DNA of 64,000 bases from Nocardiopsis kunsanensis DSM 44524 (GTDB lineage: Bacteria > Actinomycetota > Actinomycetes > Streptosporangiales > Streptosporangiaceae): assembly GCF_000340965.1 (NCBI RefSeq), contig NZ_ANAY01000018.1, positions 1 through 64,000 on the forward strand. Reading direction: 5' to 3'. Positions 7,351 to 16,391 of the stretch are shown piece by piece. Both the position numbers and the translations under genes were made by a program. The first letter of the stretch is position 1. Each line of letters opens with the position of its first letter. Under the pieces are notes generated by a model, which saw only the letters and a list, made by a program, of their open reading frames with translations, did not search any database and was not told where the DNA came from.

Positions 7351-8616
7351 ATGACCAGCGAATCCGTCGTGGTCTTCATCAACCTCAGGCGCACACAGCT
7401 CGAGTACATGCCCACCTTCGAGGCGGCCCGCCGCCTCGGTCACGGGGTGGCCCTGATCACCGACAAGACACCGGTCGACCTGCCGGACACGATCGTCCGC
7501 GAAGTCGTGGTCGTGGATACCTACGACCACGAAAAGGTCGACGCCGCAGCGGACCGGATCGCCGGACGTTTCTCTGTCGCAGGTGTGGTGACCTGGTCGG
7601 ACCGCGACGTCACCTCGGTATCCCGCATCTGTGCCCGGCTCGGTCTTCCCGCACCCTCCGTGGACAGCGCCGAGACCGCACGCAACAAGTACCTGATGCG
7701 CGAGGCGATGGCCGCCCGGCCCGAGCTCATTCCGCGCTACGCGCGGGTGACCGATGTGTCCGAGTTGGACCAGGCCCGTGAGGCCGTGGGGTTCCCGGCC
7801 GTCCTCAAACCCACCTCCGCTTCGGGGAGCAAGGGGATTTTCGTCGTTCACGACGAGGAGGAGCTGGATCAGGCCTGCACACAGCTCATGACCTACACGC
7901 GGCCCGAGGTGGACTCGGTCTTCACCGACAACCCGAACGAACTCGTCCTGGAGGGGTTGCTGGTCGGCACCGAGCACAGCGTCGAGGGGTTCGTCCACCG
8001 CGGAGAAGTGCTGATCGCGGGGGTCACCGACAAGGAGTCCACCAAGGAATTCTGTCTGGAGACCGCCCAGACCCATCCGAGTGCCTTGCCCGAGGGCCCC
8101 CTCACCTCCGTGCAGCGGCTCACGGAGACCGTGGTCGCCGAGATGGGGTTGGACGACTGCACCTTCCACCTCGAATGCATCGTGGACGGGACCGGAACTG
8201 CTCGGCTCGTGGAGATCGCAGCACGCCCCGCAGGAGACTTCATCGCCTCGCACCTGGTCACTGCGGCGACCGGGGTGTCCTTCCACGAGAACGTCCTGCG
8301 GGTCGCGACAGGGCACCGGCCGATCCCGGTGGAACAAGCCCATCTGCACGCCGGCGTGCGCAAGGTGATGGCGGCCGAAGAAGGCACCTTCGAAGGGTTG
8401 GAAGGCCTTGAGGAAGCAGGGAACGTCCCCGGCGTCCGCCACATCATCGTGGAGCGCGCGCAAGGGGCCGCCGTGCGCATGCCCCCGACCGATTACGCAT
8501 CCAGCACTCTGGGCGCCGTGATCGCAACCGGTGACTCCGACGCATATTTGCAGGAGCGTCTGCAGCGGGCCACAGACCTGCTCAGGCCCCGGTTCACCCC
8601 TCGGGAGGAAGGATGA
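7351..8616 (+). CDS. ATP-grasp ligase 2 of the cluster
   Basis: This 421-residue ATP-grasp protein starts at ATG 7351, only 15 bases after ligase 1, with GAAAGG upstream. It has an N-terminal Rossmann-like pre-ATP-grasp domain (1-105), the RNKYLMRE segment (K113), the glycine-rich lysine loop VLKPTSASGSKGIFVV (K153) and the metal site LVEIAARPAGDF (E288, R292), with a C-terminal lid domain. It resembles D-alanine/L-amino acid and biotin-carboxylase-like ligases in organisation. The sequence is clearly different from ligases 1 and 3 outside the core motifs, which argues for a different substrate and against a recent duplication. Confidence 0.9.
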   Translation: MTSESVVVFINLRRTQLEYMPTFEAARRLGHGVALITDKTPVDLPDTIVREVVVVDTYDHEKVDAAADRIAGRFSVAGVVTWSDRDVTSVSRICARLGLPAPSVDSAETARNKYLMREAMAARPELIPRYARVTDVSELDQAREAVGFPAVLKPTSASGSKGIFVVHDEEELDQACTQLMTYTRPEVDSVFTDNPNELVLEGLLVGTEHSVEGFVHRGEVLIAGVTDKESTKEFCLETAQTHPSALPEGPLTSVQRLTETVVAEMGLDDCTFHLECIVDGTGTARLVEIAARPAGDFIASHLVTAATGVSFHENVLRVATGHRPIPVEQAHLHAGVRKVMAAEEGTFEGLEGLEEAGNVPGVRHIIVERAQGAAVRMPPTDYASSTLGAVIATGDSDAYLQERLQRATDLLRPRFTPREEG

Positions 8617-9818
8617 GGCCCGCCCGTCTACTAGTCCTCGGTTGTGCCTCGCCTACCCCTCACGGCCAGGACCAGATGAGGCGCCTCACCGAACAGGCGA
8701 GCCGGCGCGGCATCACCGTCGTCGGTACCGACACGCGGGCGAACCTGGAGGCCTCCCAAGGCCCCCTCGGCATCGAGCGCCTGGAACTCGAAGTCGGAGA
8801 TGCCCACTCCTGCAGGAACTGGGCGCGGACCGCACCCCCGGTGGACGCGGTCCTCACGTTCCGGGAGAAGTGCGTCGCCTCCGTCGCGGCGGTCAGCGAC
8901 GAGTTGGGGTTGGCCGGAAACGCCCCGGAGGCCGTCCGAGTCATCCGCAACAAGGATCTGTGCCGCGAGGCCCTGCGGAAGGCGGGGTTGCCCCAACCCC
9001 GGGTCCGTCTGGTCGAGCGTCCCGAAGAGGCTTCGGCCTTCATCAACGGGACCGGACCGGGGCCCTGGGTCGTCAAACCCCGTGACGGGATGGGCAGCGA
9101 GGGTGTCTCGCTGGTGCGCTCGGCCGACGATCTTCCCGGAGCCTTGGCCCGCCTGACCGAGCAGCGCCCGTTCCTGGTGGAAGAGTTCGTCGAGGGGCCC
9201 GAGTTCTCGGCGGAGGGCGTGATGTTGGAAGGGCACCCCTGGGTGCTGGCCATCACCGAGAAGAAGGTCGGCTCCTCCTTCGTCGAGATCGGGCACCGCA
9301 TGCCCGCGCGTGTGAAGGAGGAGGAGACGGCCCGTGCGGAGGTCGGCCGGGCACTGGAAGCGGTGGGGATCACCCACGGTGTGTTCCACGTCGAGTTCTG
9401 GCTCTCCCGGGGCCGGTGTGTGCTCGGGGAGATCCACGCGCGCCCCGGTGGGGATTTCATTCACGCGATGGTCGAACACGTACGTCCGGGAGCGGAACTG
9501 TACGGGATGCTCATGGACGACCTTCTCGGCCGTGCAACGGTGAGCCCAACCCTTACGCCGACCCGGGCTGCGGGCACAGACTATCTGGTCCTTCCTCCCG
9601 GCAGGGTGGGGGCCGTCTCCGGGTGGGACGAGGCCGCGAGCATGCCATCGGTGCTCGCGGCCCAGCTCTCCGTGGACGTCGGCCAGGAGATCGTGGCTGT
9701 GGACTCGTCGGCTTCCCGGCACGGGTTGGTCGTGGTCGGTGCCGACGACCACGACCAGGTGGAATCGCTGTTGAGCAAGGTGGCCGAAAAAGTCCGAGTC
9801 GATATCGAACCGGTCTGA
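8613..9818 (+). CDS. ATP-grasp ligase 3 of the cluster
   Basis: A 401-residue ATP-grasp protein whose ATG overlaps the stop of ligase 2 (ATGA), so the two are translationally coupled. Motifs are RNKDLCREAL (K114), WVVKPRDGMGSEGVSLV (K155) and LGEIHARPGGDF (E273, R277). The N-terminal domain starts with a short beta strand and GCASPTPHGQDQ, resembling CarB-like or BtrJ/BacD-type ligases. It is the last gene of the operon; a strong hairpin follows 20 bases after its stop. It probably activates a carboxylate with ATP and couples it to an amine, perhaps completing the product that the convergent MFS protein exports. Confidence 0.9.
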   Translation: MRPARLLVLGCASPTPHGQDQMRRLTEQASRRGITVVGTDTRANLEASQGPLGIERLELEVGDAHSCRNWARTAPPVDAVLTFREKCVASVAAVSDELGLAGNAPEAVRVIRNKDLCREALRKAGLPQPRVRLVERPEEASAFINGTGPGPWVVKPRDGMGSEGVSLVRSADDLPGALARLTEQRPFLVEEFVEGPEFSAEGVMLEGHPWVLAITEKKVGSSFVEIGHRMPARVKEEETARAEVGRALEAVGITHGVFHVEFWLSRGRCVLGEIHARPGGDFIHAMVEHVRPGAELYGMLMDDLLGRATVSPTLTPTRAAGTDYLVLPPGRVGAVSGWDEAASMPSVLAAQLSVDVGQEIVAVDSSASRHGLVVVGADDHDQVESLLSKVAEKVRVDIEPV

Positions 9819-9838
9819 GACGAGTCGGCCCACGCCAA

Positions 9839-9875
9839 GGGCCCGCCTCGAAACCTGGTTGTTCGGGACGGGCCC
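9839..9875. terminator. bidirectional terminator after ATP-grasp operon
   Basis: GGGCCCG (9839-9845) pairs with CGGGCCC (9869-9875), and the inner CTCGAA / TTCGGG bases extend the stem. It lies between the convergent ligase 3 and MFS genes. There is no long T-run, as usual for high-GC actinomycetes. Confidence 0.65.
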
Positions 9876-9878
9876 GCC

Positions 9879-11156
9879 TCACTCCCTCGCTGCCTCGCCG
9901 ACCTCACCGTGCCGGTAGATGCGGTTCAGTGCCGGGACCTGGAGCAGAAGGCCGGCGGCGAACAAGGCTGTCGCCGTCCCCAGGAAGAGCCCGCGGACCC
10001 CGACCGCGTCGGTGATGAGGCCCGAGGCAGCCGCAGACAGCGGCATGACGCCCCAGGAGATCCACCGGTACGCGGCGTTGACCCGGGAGAAGACTTCCAG
10101 TGGGACCGTGCGTTGACGGTAGGTCATGTTCGCCACGTTGAAGAAGATGACGATCGCGCTGTAGGAGATCAGGGCGGCAATCACCGCCAGCACGCTCGTG
10201 ATGCACAACAAGAGTACCGAGAGGGCGACCCCGAACAGGCAGAAACGGAAGACCACCCTCTCGCCGTAGCGCGCGACGAAGCGATGCACCACCACTCCGG
10301 AGGACAAGCCGCCCAGAGCGCCCAGGGCGACCACCCCGCCATAGACTTCTGTCGATGCTCCGAGCGGGCCCGGTTCGGTCACCCAGAGCGGAAGAATGGT
10401 CATCATGGAGATGAACGCGAAGTTCATCACCGCGGCCATACAGGCGATGGTGAGAAGGTCCCGGCGCCGGAAGAAGTAGGCGAGACCGTATTTCAGGTCC
10501 CCGAAAACCGAGGACGGGCGTACGGACGCATCCGCCGGAGCGGTCGCCACCTCTTCCTGCCGCATCGGGAGCAGCACGATCAATACCAGCGCGACGGCGT
10601 ACACCAGGCCCATGGAACCGAAGGCCCCAGCTGTGCCCAGGAGCACGCAATAGCCGGCCAGAGCGGGCCCGCTCAACTGTTGGGTTCCGATCTGGATGAC
10701 CTGGACCCGGCCGTTGGCCTTCGGCAACATCGGTTCGGCGACGATCCGCGGCACCAACCCCTGAGCCGAGACGTCGTTGACCACGCCAGAAGCGCTCACC
10801 AGGAACACACAGAGTGCGAAGAGCCAGACCGGCAGATCCCCCAGCGCCGCGATCGCGCCCAACACGAAGAGCAACACCAGGCGGGCGGCCTGGCTCCACC
10901 GCATGATCCCGAGCGGTGCCTTGCGGTCGGCCAGCACCCCGGCGGGAAGGGCGACCACGAGCCACGGCAGCCAAGCCGAGGCCGACACCAGCCCGATGAC
11001 CACAGGGTCCCTGGTCAGGGTGAGGGTCAGGAGGGGTACCGCAACACGGTAGACACCGTCGGAGAGCCCGGAGAAGAGCAACGAGCTCTGCAAGAACGCG
11101 AATCTCGTCCCAAGGCTCTTCCCCGCCTCGGTCGGGAGGCTCGTTTCCTCTTTCAC
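9879..11156 (-). CDS. MFS exporter next to ATP-grasp cluster
   Basis: A 425-residue major facilitator protein of the MFS_3 (enterobactin exporter-like) group, starting at GTG 11156. About twelve hydrophobic helices are visible. The helix 2-3 loop PAGVLADRKAPLGIMR matches motif A, G-x-L-a-D-r-x-g-r-r. Proteins of this group export small molecules such as siderophores and macrolides. It converges on the ATP-grasp operon and shares its terminator, so export of, and self-protection against, the cluster product is likely. Alternatively it may be an unrelated drug transporter. A central loop (about 205-225) rich in acidic residues and Pro separates the two halves. Confidence 0.88.
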   Translation of the reverse strand: MKEETSLPTEAGKSLGTRFAFLQSSLLFSGLSDGVYRVAVPLLTLTLTRDPVVIGLVSASAWLPWLVVALPAGVLADRKAPLGIMRWSQAARLVLLFVLGAIAALGDLPVWLFALCVFLVSASGVVNDVSAQGLVPRIVAEPMLPKANGRVQVIQIGTQQLSGPALAGYCVLLGTAGAFGSMGLVYAVALVLIVLLPMRQEEVATAPADASVRPSSVFGDLKYGLAYFFRRRDLLTIACMAAVMNFAFISMMTILPLWVTEPGPLGASTEVYGGVVALGALGGLSSGVVVHRFVARYGERVVFRFCLFGVALSVLLLCITSVLAVIAALISYSAIVIFFNVANMTYRQRTVPLEVFSRVNAAYRWISWGVMPLSAAASGLITDAVGVRGLFLGTATALFAAGLLLQVPALNRIYRHGEVGEAARE

Positions 11157-11543
11157 GTCAGCGTTCCGTTCTTCGAGGGGTATGTAGCGCGGACCCTGAC
11201 GTCAGGGGCTGGTTCCCGGCAACGGGACGAGGTGCGGCCATAAGGAAGAGCCATGAGATCCGCGGGAGCCACCATCTATAGCACAGGGCGGTCCTCGCTA
11301 CGGGAGTCACCCGCGCAGGACCGCACGGCGCGGCCCGCCGCCGAAGGCCCCACGCCACGCCGTGTGTGAGGGCAAGAGAACACACCACGGGCAAGCAACC
11401 CGCCTCGCCGTTCACCGGCCCTGGCACCGCACGGGCCCCGTGCGGTCTGTCGCCGCACGAGTGGTGGGGCCGCCCACGCACGGGTCTCGGCGTGTTCATC
11501 CACACCATGCAGGCTCACCTGATCGGAACACCCTGCACCGGGC
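11157..11543. other. gene-free region
   Basis: Between the MFS start and the SulP stop, both on the minus strand. No ORF with good codon bias and a ribosome site was found. It should contain the MFS promoter, but no clear promoter elements could be named. Confidence 0.4.
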
Positions 11544-13226
11544 TCAGGTGTGGGGCACCTGCGGGACCGTCCCCGCCGCAGTTCCCGCCCGTTCGCGGGT
11601 GGTGTGGGAGCGGGCGTGGGCGAGGGCCTCGGTGAGGTCGGTGAACAAGTGGTTGCGGTGCCGCAGCGCCCCCAGAGTGCCCACGCGCCGCAGCAAGGGT
11701 GCGTGGTCCTCCCTCACCCCCTTGACCAGGACGGTGACGTCTTGTGCTTCGAGCCGCTGGATCGTCTCGGCGAGCGCCCGCGCCCCGGTCGCGTCGAGCA
11801 GCTGGACCCGGGAGAGCCGCAGGATGACGACCGAAACACTCCGCAGAGCGGTGATGTCCTCCAGGACACGGTCGGCGGGGGCGAAGAACAGCGGCCCGTC
11901 CAGGCGCAGCAGGGCGATGCGGTGGTCGTCCGGCTGCGGGGGGCCGGGGAGTTCTTCGCGCTGGACCGTGCTCGCCCGGGCCAGCCCCCGGAGCGCGAAG
12001 ACGCCCGCGACGGCCAGACCGATCAGCACCGCGACGATGAGGTCCACCGAGACCGTCACCACGGCGGTGACCACGAAGGCGGTGGCATCGGCACGTGTGG
12101 AACGCAGGACGGACCAGCTGGTGCGCAGGTCGATCATGCGCAGGGCGGTCACCATGAGCACCCCGGAGAGGGCTGCCAGCGGGATGTGCCCCACGGGGTC
12201 GGCGACCGCGACCACCACCAGGAGCAGGACCGCGGCGTGGCTCGCGGCGGCCAAACGGGTCCTGGCCCCGGAGCGGACCGCCACCGCCGTCCGTGCGATC
12301 GCGCCCGTGGCCGGCATACCGCCGAACATCCCGGCGGCCACGGAGGCCAGCCCCTGTCCCGTCAGTTCCCGGTCCGGCTCGTAGGTCCCGGTGCCGGACA
12401 TGGATGCCGCGACCCGGGCCGAGAGCAGCGACTCGATCCCGGCCAGGGCCGCCACCGTCACCGCGGGCAGCAACAGGCCCGCCACGACCTCGCGGTCCAG
12501 GGCCGGCAGGCTCGGTGCCGGCAGCGCGTCGGGCAGTTCCCCGATCACCGCAAGCGGTGTGGGGACGGACAGCGCCGCCACCGTGACGACGGTGATGCCG
12601 ACGAGCGAACCGGGAACGGCCGGGTGGATGCGGGGCAGGAGCACCATGCACGCGGCCACGACAGCGACCGAGCCCACGGCCCAGGCCAGGTACACGGGGT
12701 CGGCCGAGAGCACCGAGCCCACGGCCCGTACCGCCACGTTCGTGTGGCCCGCGCCGTGTTCCTCGGACCTGGTCAGGGCCGGCACCTGTTGGAGGAAGAT
12801 GATCACACCGATGCCGACGGTGAAGCCCTCGATCACGGGCCAGGGGATGAAGGAGACCGCGCGGCCGAGCCGCAGGAGCCCGGCGCCGAGCAGCAGGAGC
12901 CCCGCCAGGACCGAGACCAGGGCGACCGCGGCGACGCCGTGGGAGGCCACGATCGGTGCCAGCACCACGACCATGGCGCCGGTGGGGCCGGACACCTGGG
13001 TGTTGGAGCCGCCGAACACCGCGGCCACGAGCCCGGCGACGATGGCGGTGATCAGGCCTGCTTCGGCCCCGGCTCCGGAGGAGATCCCGAACCCCAGGGC
13101 CAGGGGCAGGGCGACGATGCCCACGGTCAGTCCGGCCAGGAGGTCGGACCGCCAGGAGTGCCGTAGCCCCCGGTAGTCCCGGCGTCGGGGCAGCAGAGCG
13201 AGAACGTGCGTGGAGGAGGCGGCCAT
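11544..13226 (-). CDS. SulP family anion transporter with STAS domain
   Basis: A 560-residue SulP/SLC26 transporter with a hydrophobic N-terminal region of about 11-12 helices (25-410). It includes the family segment GLTVGIVALPLALGFGI and a conserved GGMPATGAIARTAV motif. A cytoplasmic STAS domain follows (about 440-535, VVILRLSRVQLLDATGARAL). Such proteins move sulfate, bicarbonate or other anions across the membrane. Its ATG overlaps the stop of the upstream ArsR-type gene (TGATG), so the pair is translationally coupled and presumably regulated together by metal, metalloid or redox signals. Substrate cannot be told from sequence. Confidence 0.92.
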   Translation of the reverse strand: MAASSTHVLALLPRRRDYRGLRHSWRSDLLAGLTVGIVALPLALGFGISSGAGAEAGLITAIVAGLVAAVFGGSNTQVSGPTGAMVVVLAPIVASHGVAAVALVSVLAGLLLLGAGLLRLGRAVSFIPWPVIEGFTVGIGVIIFLQQVPALTRSEEHGAGHTNVAVRAVGSVLSADPVYLAWAVGSVAVVAACMVLLPRIHPAVPGSLVGITVVTVAALSVPTPLAVIGELPDALPAPSLPALDREVVAGLLLPAVTVAALAGIESLLSARVAASMSGTGTYEPDRELTGQGLASVAAGMFGGMPATGAIARTAVAVRSGARTRLAAASHAAVLLLVVVAVADPVGHIPLAALSGVLMVTALRMIDLRTSWSVLRSTRADATAFVVTAVVTVSVDLIVAVLIGLAVAGVFALRGLARASTVQREELPGPPQPDDHRIALLRLDGPLFFAPADRVLEDITALRSVSVVILRLSRVQLLDATGARALAETIQRLEAQDVTVLVKGVREDHAPLLRRVGTLGALRHRNHLFTDLTEALAHARSHTTRERAGTAAGTVPQVPHT

Positions 13227-13582
13227 CAGGTGAGTTCCGGCAGGTCGGCCAGGTCGGTGCTGCGTTTCTCGTCGCTCGTGACCATCTGCGCGAGCAGTCT
13301 GCGGGCCGCCACCAGGAAATCGGCGACCTCGGGCCAGGCGAGCCGGTAGTGGACGTGGCTCCCGCGCCGTTCGGAGACCACCAGCCGGTGCCGGCGCAGT
13401 ACCGCGAGGTGCTGCGACAGGTGGGAGGCCTCCAGGCCGGTGTCCGCCAACAGCTCCGCCACGGTGTGGTCCTCTCCGTCGGCGAGGACTTCCAGGACCC
13501 GCACCCGGAACGGGTGGGACAACCCCTTGAACAACCCGGCCTTCATCTCGTAGAGCGGCCGTTGACTATGACTGAATGGCAT
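13226..13582 (-). CDS. ArsR-type winged-helix repressor
   Basis: A 118-residue ArsR/SmtB-type regulator. The core has FKGLSHPFRVRVLEVLAD (helix 1-2), TGLEASHLSQHLAVLRRH (recognition helix) and the wing VVSERRGSHVHYRL. No obvious Cys-x-Cys metal site is visible, so the signal may not be a thiophilic metal. The ATG at 13582 lies at the edge of a 16-base perfect palindrome, suggesting autorepression and a leaderless or very short leader. Its stop overlaps the SulP start; together they form a two-gene operon, and the transporter is the likely target. Confidence 0.9.
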   Translation of the reverse strand: MPFSHSQRPLYEMKAGLFKGLSHPFRVRVLEVLADGEDHTVAELLADTGLEASHLSQHLAVLRRHRLVVSERRGSHVHYRLAWPEVADFLVAARRLLAQMVTSDEKRSTDLADLPELT

Positions 13583-13596
13583 GATGAATTCATCAT
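13581..13596 (-). promoter_or_regulatory. palindromic operator candidate for the ArsR-SulP operon
   Basis: ATGATGAATTCATCAT is a perfect palindrome in otherwise GC-rich DNA. It touches the start codon of the ArsR-type gene. ArsR proteins typically bind such imperfect or perfect 12-2-12-like AT-rich inverted repeats next to their own promoter. Confidence 0.6.
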
Positions 13597-13659
13597 ATCT
13601 CAAGTCCGGGGGCCACCGTGTGCCCCCCGGGCGGCCCGGGGACCGGTCGGGGCGCGGCC

Positions 13660-16134
13660 TCAGGGCTCCGGGTGGCCGGAGGGGACCAGGCCGTCCTCGT
13701 CCACGACCGGGGGACGGCGGGTGGGGTTGGTGTCGAGCCAGCGCAGCAGGTTCTCCGAGACGAGGTCGACCCCGATGCGTCCGGTCCGCCCGTCCAGGTC
13801 CCGGTACAGGCACTCGCCGTTGCCGAGGTGGCGCAGCACCGACTGGTGGTCCTCGGTCGGGTCCACACCGACCAGGGACATGACGCTCTCGACCTCGTGG
13901 CGTTCGCTCGAGCGGAACGCGAAGACCGACGACAGGCAGTTGGTGACCTGTTCGTTGAGCATGTCCCCGGCGTTCTGCGACACCAGGATCAGCGCCGTGT
14001 TCCGCGAACGTCCCATCCGGGAGACCTCCGGCACGAGCTTGGCCCCCTCCGGTGTGGAGGTCACCGCCCAGGCCTCGTCCAGGAAGATCGCTTTCGGCAG
14101 GCGCCGGTCGAGCCCGTTCATGAGCCGCCGCGCGAACTGCGACACCAAGTACAGCAGCGCCACCGACAGCCGCTGCTCGTAGGAGTAGTCGTCGCGGCCC
14201 AGCCCGGAGTCGGGCAGGGTCAGCCCGCCGAGCGTGAACACGGTCGTCCACCCCTCGGTGTCGATGCGGGCATCGCCCTGCGGGTCGAAGCACAGCGACG
14301 CCAGGCGCATCTCCGACATCGACTGCAGTACCGCGCCCAGGTTCCGGGACGCCGGGTCGTCGGCGGAGACCAGGTAGTCCACGACCTTGGCCAGGGACGG
14401 CTGGGGCTGGTTGGCGACCGCGGCCACGGCCTGGATCATCGCCGACTCGCGTTCCTCGCTCATGCGGGGCAGCAGCAGCCGCAGGGTCTCGGTAGCCATG
14501 GTCTTCTTCGCGGCGAGGTCGTCGCCGAACGCGAACGGGTCCAACAGGCCGGGCTGGGCCGATCCGAGGGACATGATGCGGGCCTTGCGCCCGCGGCGCT
14601 GCAGGAGCTCCACGAGGGACTCCGCGTCGCCCTTGGGGTCGATGGCGGCGACGGTGACCCCGCGCAGGGCCAACTGGTAGATCATCAGCAGCGCGAGCGT
14701 GGTCTTGCCGCCGCCGGGCTCGCCGGTGATGGCGATGGCGGTGGGCCGGTTGCGGGCGGCGGCGACCAGCGGGTCGAAGTGCACGATGGAGCGCGCACGC
14801 CCGACGGTCTCGCCGATGTAGGGGCCCACCCAGCCGCCGCCGGACTGTGTGTTGTCGACACGGTCGCCGACGTCCACGGTCGCGGTGGGCATGCCGCCGG
14901 CGATGGTGCGCAGCGGCTGGCGCTGGGCGTAGGCGTTGAGGCGGATCCGGTCCCCGGGCAGCGACTCGTTGAACAGGGACAGCTGGTCGCCGGTGGAGTT
15001 GATGACGTCGATGCCGATGTCGCGGTAGTGCTCCACCACCGCCTCGACCTGCTGGGTGAGGAGCTTCTCGGTGGGCGCGGAGACCATGAGCCGGTGCCAG
15101 CCGTAGACGAACGGCAGCCGTTCCTTCGTGATGCCGTGCTCGAGCATGCGTGCGGCGTCGATCTGCTCGGCCAGTGCGATGGGTGCCTCCACGCCGGCCT
15201 CACGGATGTGGGCGTCCATGTCGCGGGCGTGGGCGAGCTTGCGGCCGACGTCCTTGGAGGCCTTCGCCGGCGGGATGAGCTTCATCCGCAGCGACATCTC
15301 CACGGGGAACGGGAGCGCGTCGGCGTGGTGGATCCAGGGTTCACCGTCGGGGAAGGGCATCAGGTCGGGAAAGCGCGCGAACGACAGGTAGGCGACGTGT
15401 GTGGGGCCGGAGGGTTGTTCCAGGCGCAGGGCGGAGCGGCCGTTGACGAGGGTGCCGTCGACCAGGGCCTCGATCTCGCCGCGCCCCCAGGTGCGTTTGC
15501 GGGTGGCGGAGGGACGGGGTTCCTCGGCGGATCCGGTGACGGCGTGGCGTACGAGCCAGGCGATCTCGTCGGCGGTGGCGTGGCGGGCGTGCAGGGAGCT
15601 GGCGGCCAGGGCGCGGCCGAGGCGTTCTGCCTGGTCGGTCCAGCGTGCGAGTTCGCGGTCGTCGACGGCGTCGTCGGTCAGGCCCAGCATCTGTTCGGTG
15701 CGCTGGTAGCCGGACATGATCTGGGAGAAGAAGCCGAGGCCGGGGCCGCTGTTGCGGGGGCCGAGCCGGACGCCGAGGTAGACCTCCTTGGTCCAGAAGT
15801 CCTTGGCCCACACGTGCCGGTACATCTCCTCGAGGTACTCGTACCAGCCGGGTCCGGCGTCGGAGGTTTCGTCGAGGGTGGTGGCCCACTCGGCTGCCGG
15901 GTAGGTGCGGTGGGCGACGCGCAGGTGCACCTCGGCGTCGTTCATCCGGATGGCGGCGAGCGCGATGGTGATGTTGGTGGCCAGGCCCTGGCGTTCCTCG
16001 GGGGTGGTGAATTCGTAGGAGACGGTCGGCAGCCGGAAGTAGGCCCACGCCTCGGCGTCGCTGAGCAGCACACGGTCGTCGAAGTAACGCACCGCGAGGC
16101 GGGTCGCGCTCCGGGTGCCCCTGGTGCCGGTCAT
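13660..16134 (-). CDS. VirB4-like conjugation/type IV secretion ATPase
   Basis: An 824-residue P-loop ATPase, starting at ATG 16134 with AGGAAAGG upstream. Walker A is GEPGGGKTT (about 471-479) and Walker B is AIFLDEAW (D686, E687). Around them are the ordered features of VirB4/TraC-type proteins, including IDPKGDAESLVELL and LILVSQNAGDML. The N-terminal 450 residues form the family's substrate- or membrane-associated domain. It probably energises a transfer or secretion channel at the inner membrane. Related genes (TcpC-like, TcpE-like) lie at 18.7-24.6 kb on the same strand, separated by the HNH and ectD genes. Confidence 0.87.
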   Translation of the reverse strand: MTGTRGTRSATRLAVRYFDDRVLLSDAEAWAYFRLPTVSYEFTTPEERQGLATNITIALAAIRMNDAEVHLRVAHRTYPAAEWATTLDETSDAGPGWYEYLEEMYRHVWAKDFWTKEVYLGVRLGPRNSGPGLGFFSQIMSGYQRTEQMLGLTDDAVDDRELARWTDQAERLGRALAASSLHARHATADEIAWLVRHAVTGSAEEPRPSATRKRTWGRGEIEALVDGTLVNGRSALRLEQPSGPTHVAYLSFARFPDLMPFPDGEPWIHHADALPFPVEMSLRMKLIPPAKASKDVGRKLAHARDMDAHIREAGVEAPIALAEQIDAARMLEHGITKERLPFVYGWHRLMVSAPTEKLLTQQVEAVVEHYRDIGIDVINSTGDQLSLFNESLPGDRIRLNAYAQRQPLRTIAGGMPTATVDVGDRVDNTQSGGGWVGPYIGETVGRARSIVHFDPLVAAARNRPTAIAITGEPGGGKTTLALLMIYQLALRGVTVAAIDPKGDAESLVELLQRRGRKARIMSLGSAQPGLLDPFAFGDDLAAKKTMATETLRLLLPRMSEERESAMIQAVAAVANQPQPSLAKVVDYLVSADDPASRNLGAVLQSMSEMRLASLCFDPQGDARIDTEGWTTVFTLGGLTLPDSGLGRDDYSYEQRLSVALLYLVSQFARRLMNGLDRRLPKAIFLDEAWAVTSTPEGAKLVPEVSRMGRSRNTALILVSQNAGDMLNEQVTNCLSSVFAFRSSERHEVESVMSLVGVDPTEDHQSVLRHLGNGECLYRDLDGRTGRIGVDLVSENLLRWLDTNPTRRPPVVDEDGLVPSGHPEP

Positions 16135-16391
16135 CTGCAAGCCTTTCCTCGTGTCCTGGTCGCAGGGCGGAGGCGGTTGCGGTGGAGGCCCGTGCGCGCC
16201 CCCGGCACACGCCCGCGCCCGCCCGCGGAGGGCGCCCGTGGGGCTCCTCCGGTTCGTTCGGGTTCCACCCATAGTGCTGCATCCCGCCTGGGGTGGGAAG
16301 TCGAGGCCGTTTCGGCGCGCCAGAACCCGGTGCGCGGCGCTGTCCCGGGCCTCGGGGCAGCGCCGCGCATTTCACGGGTGCGCTCGCGGGG

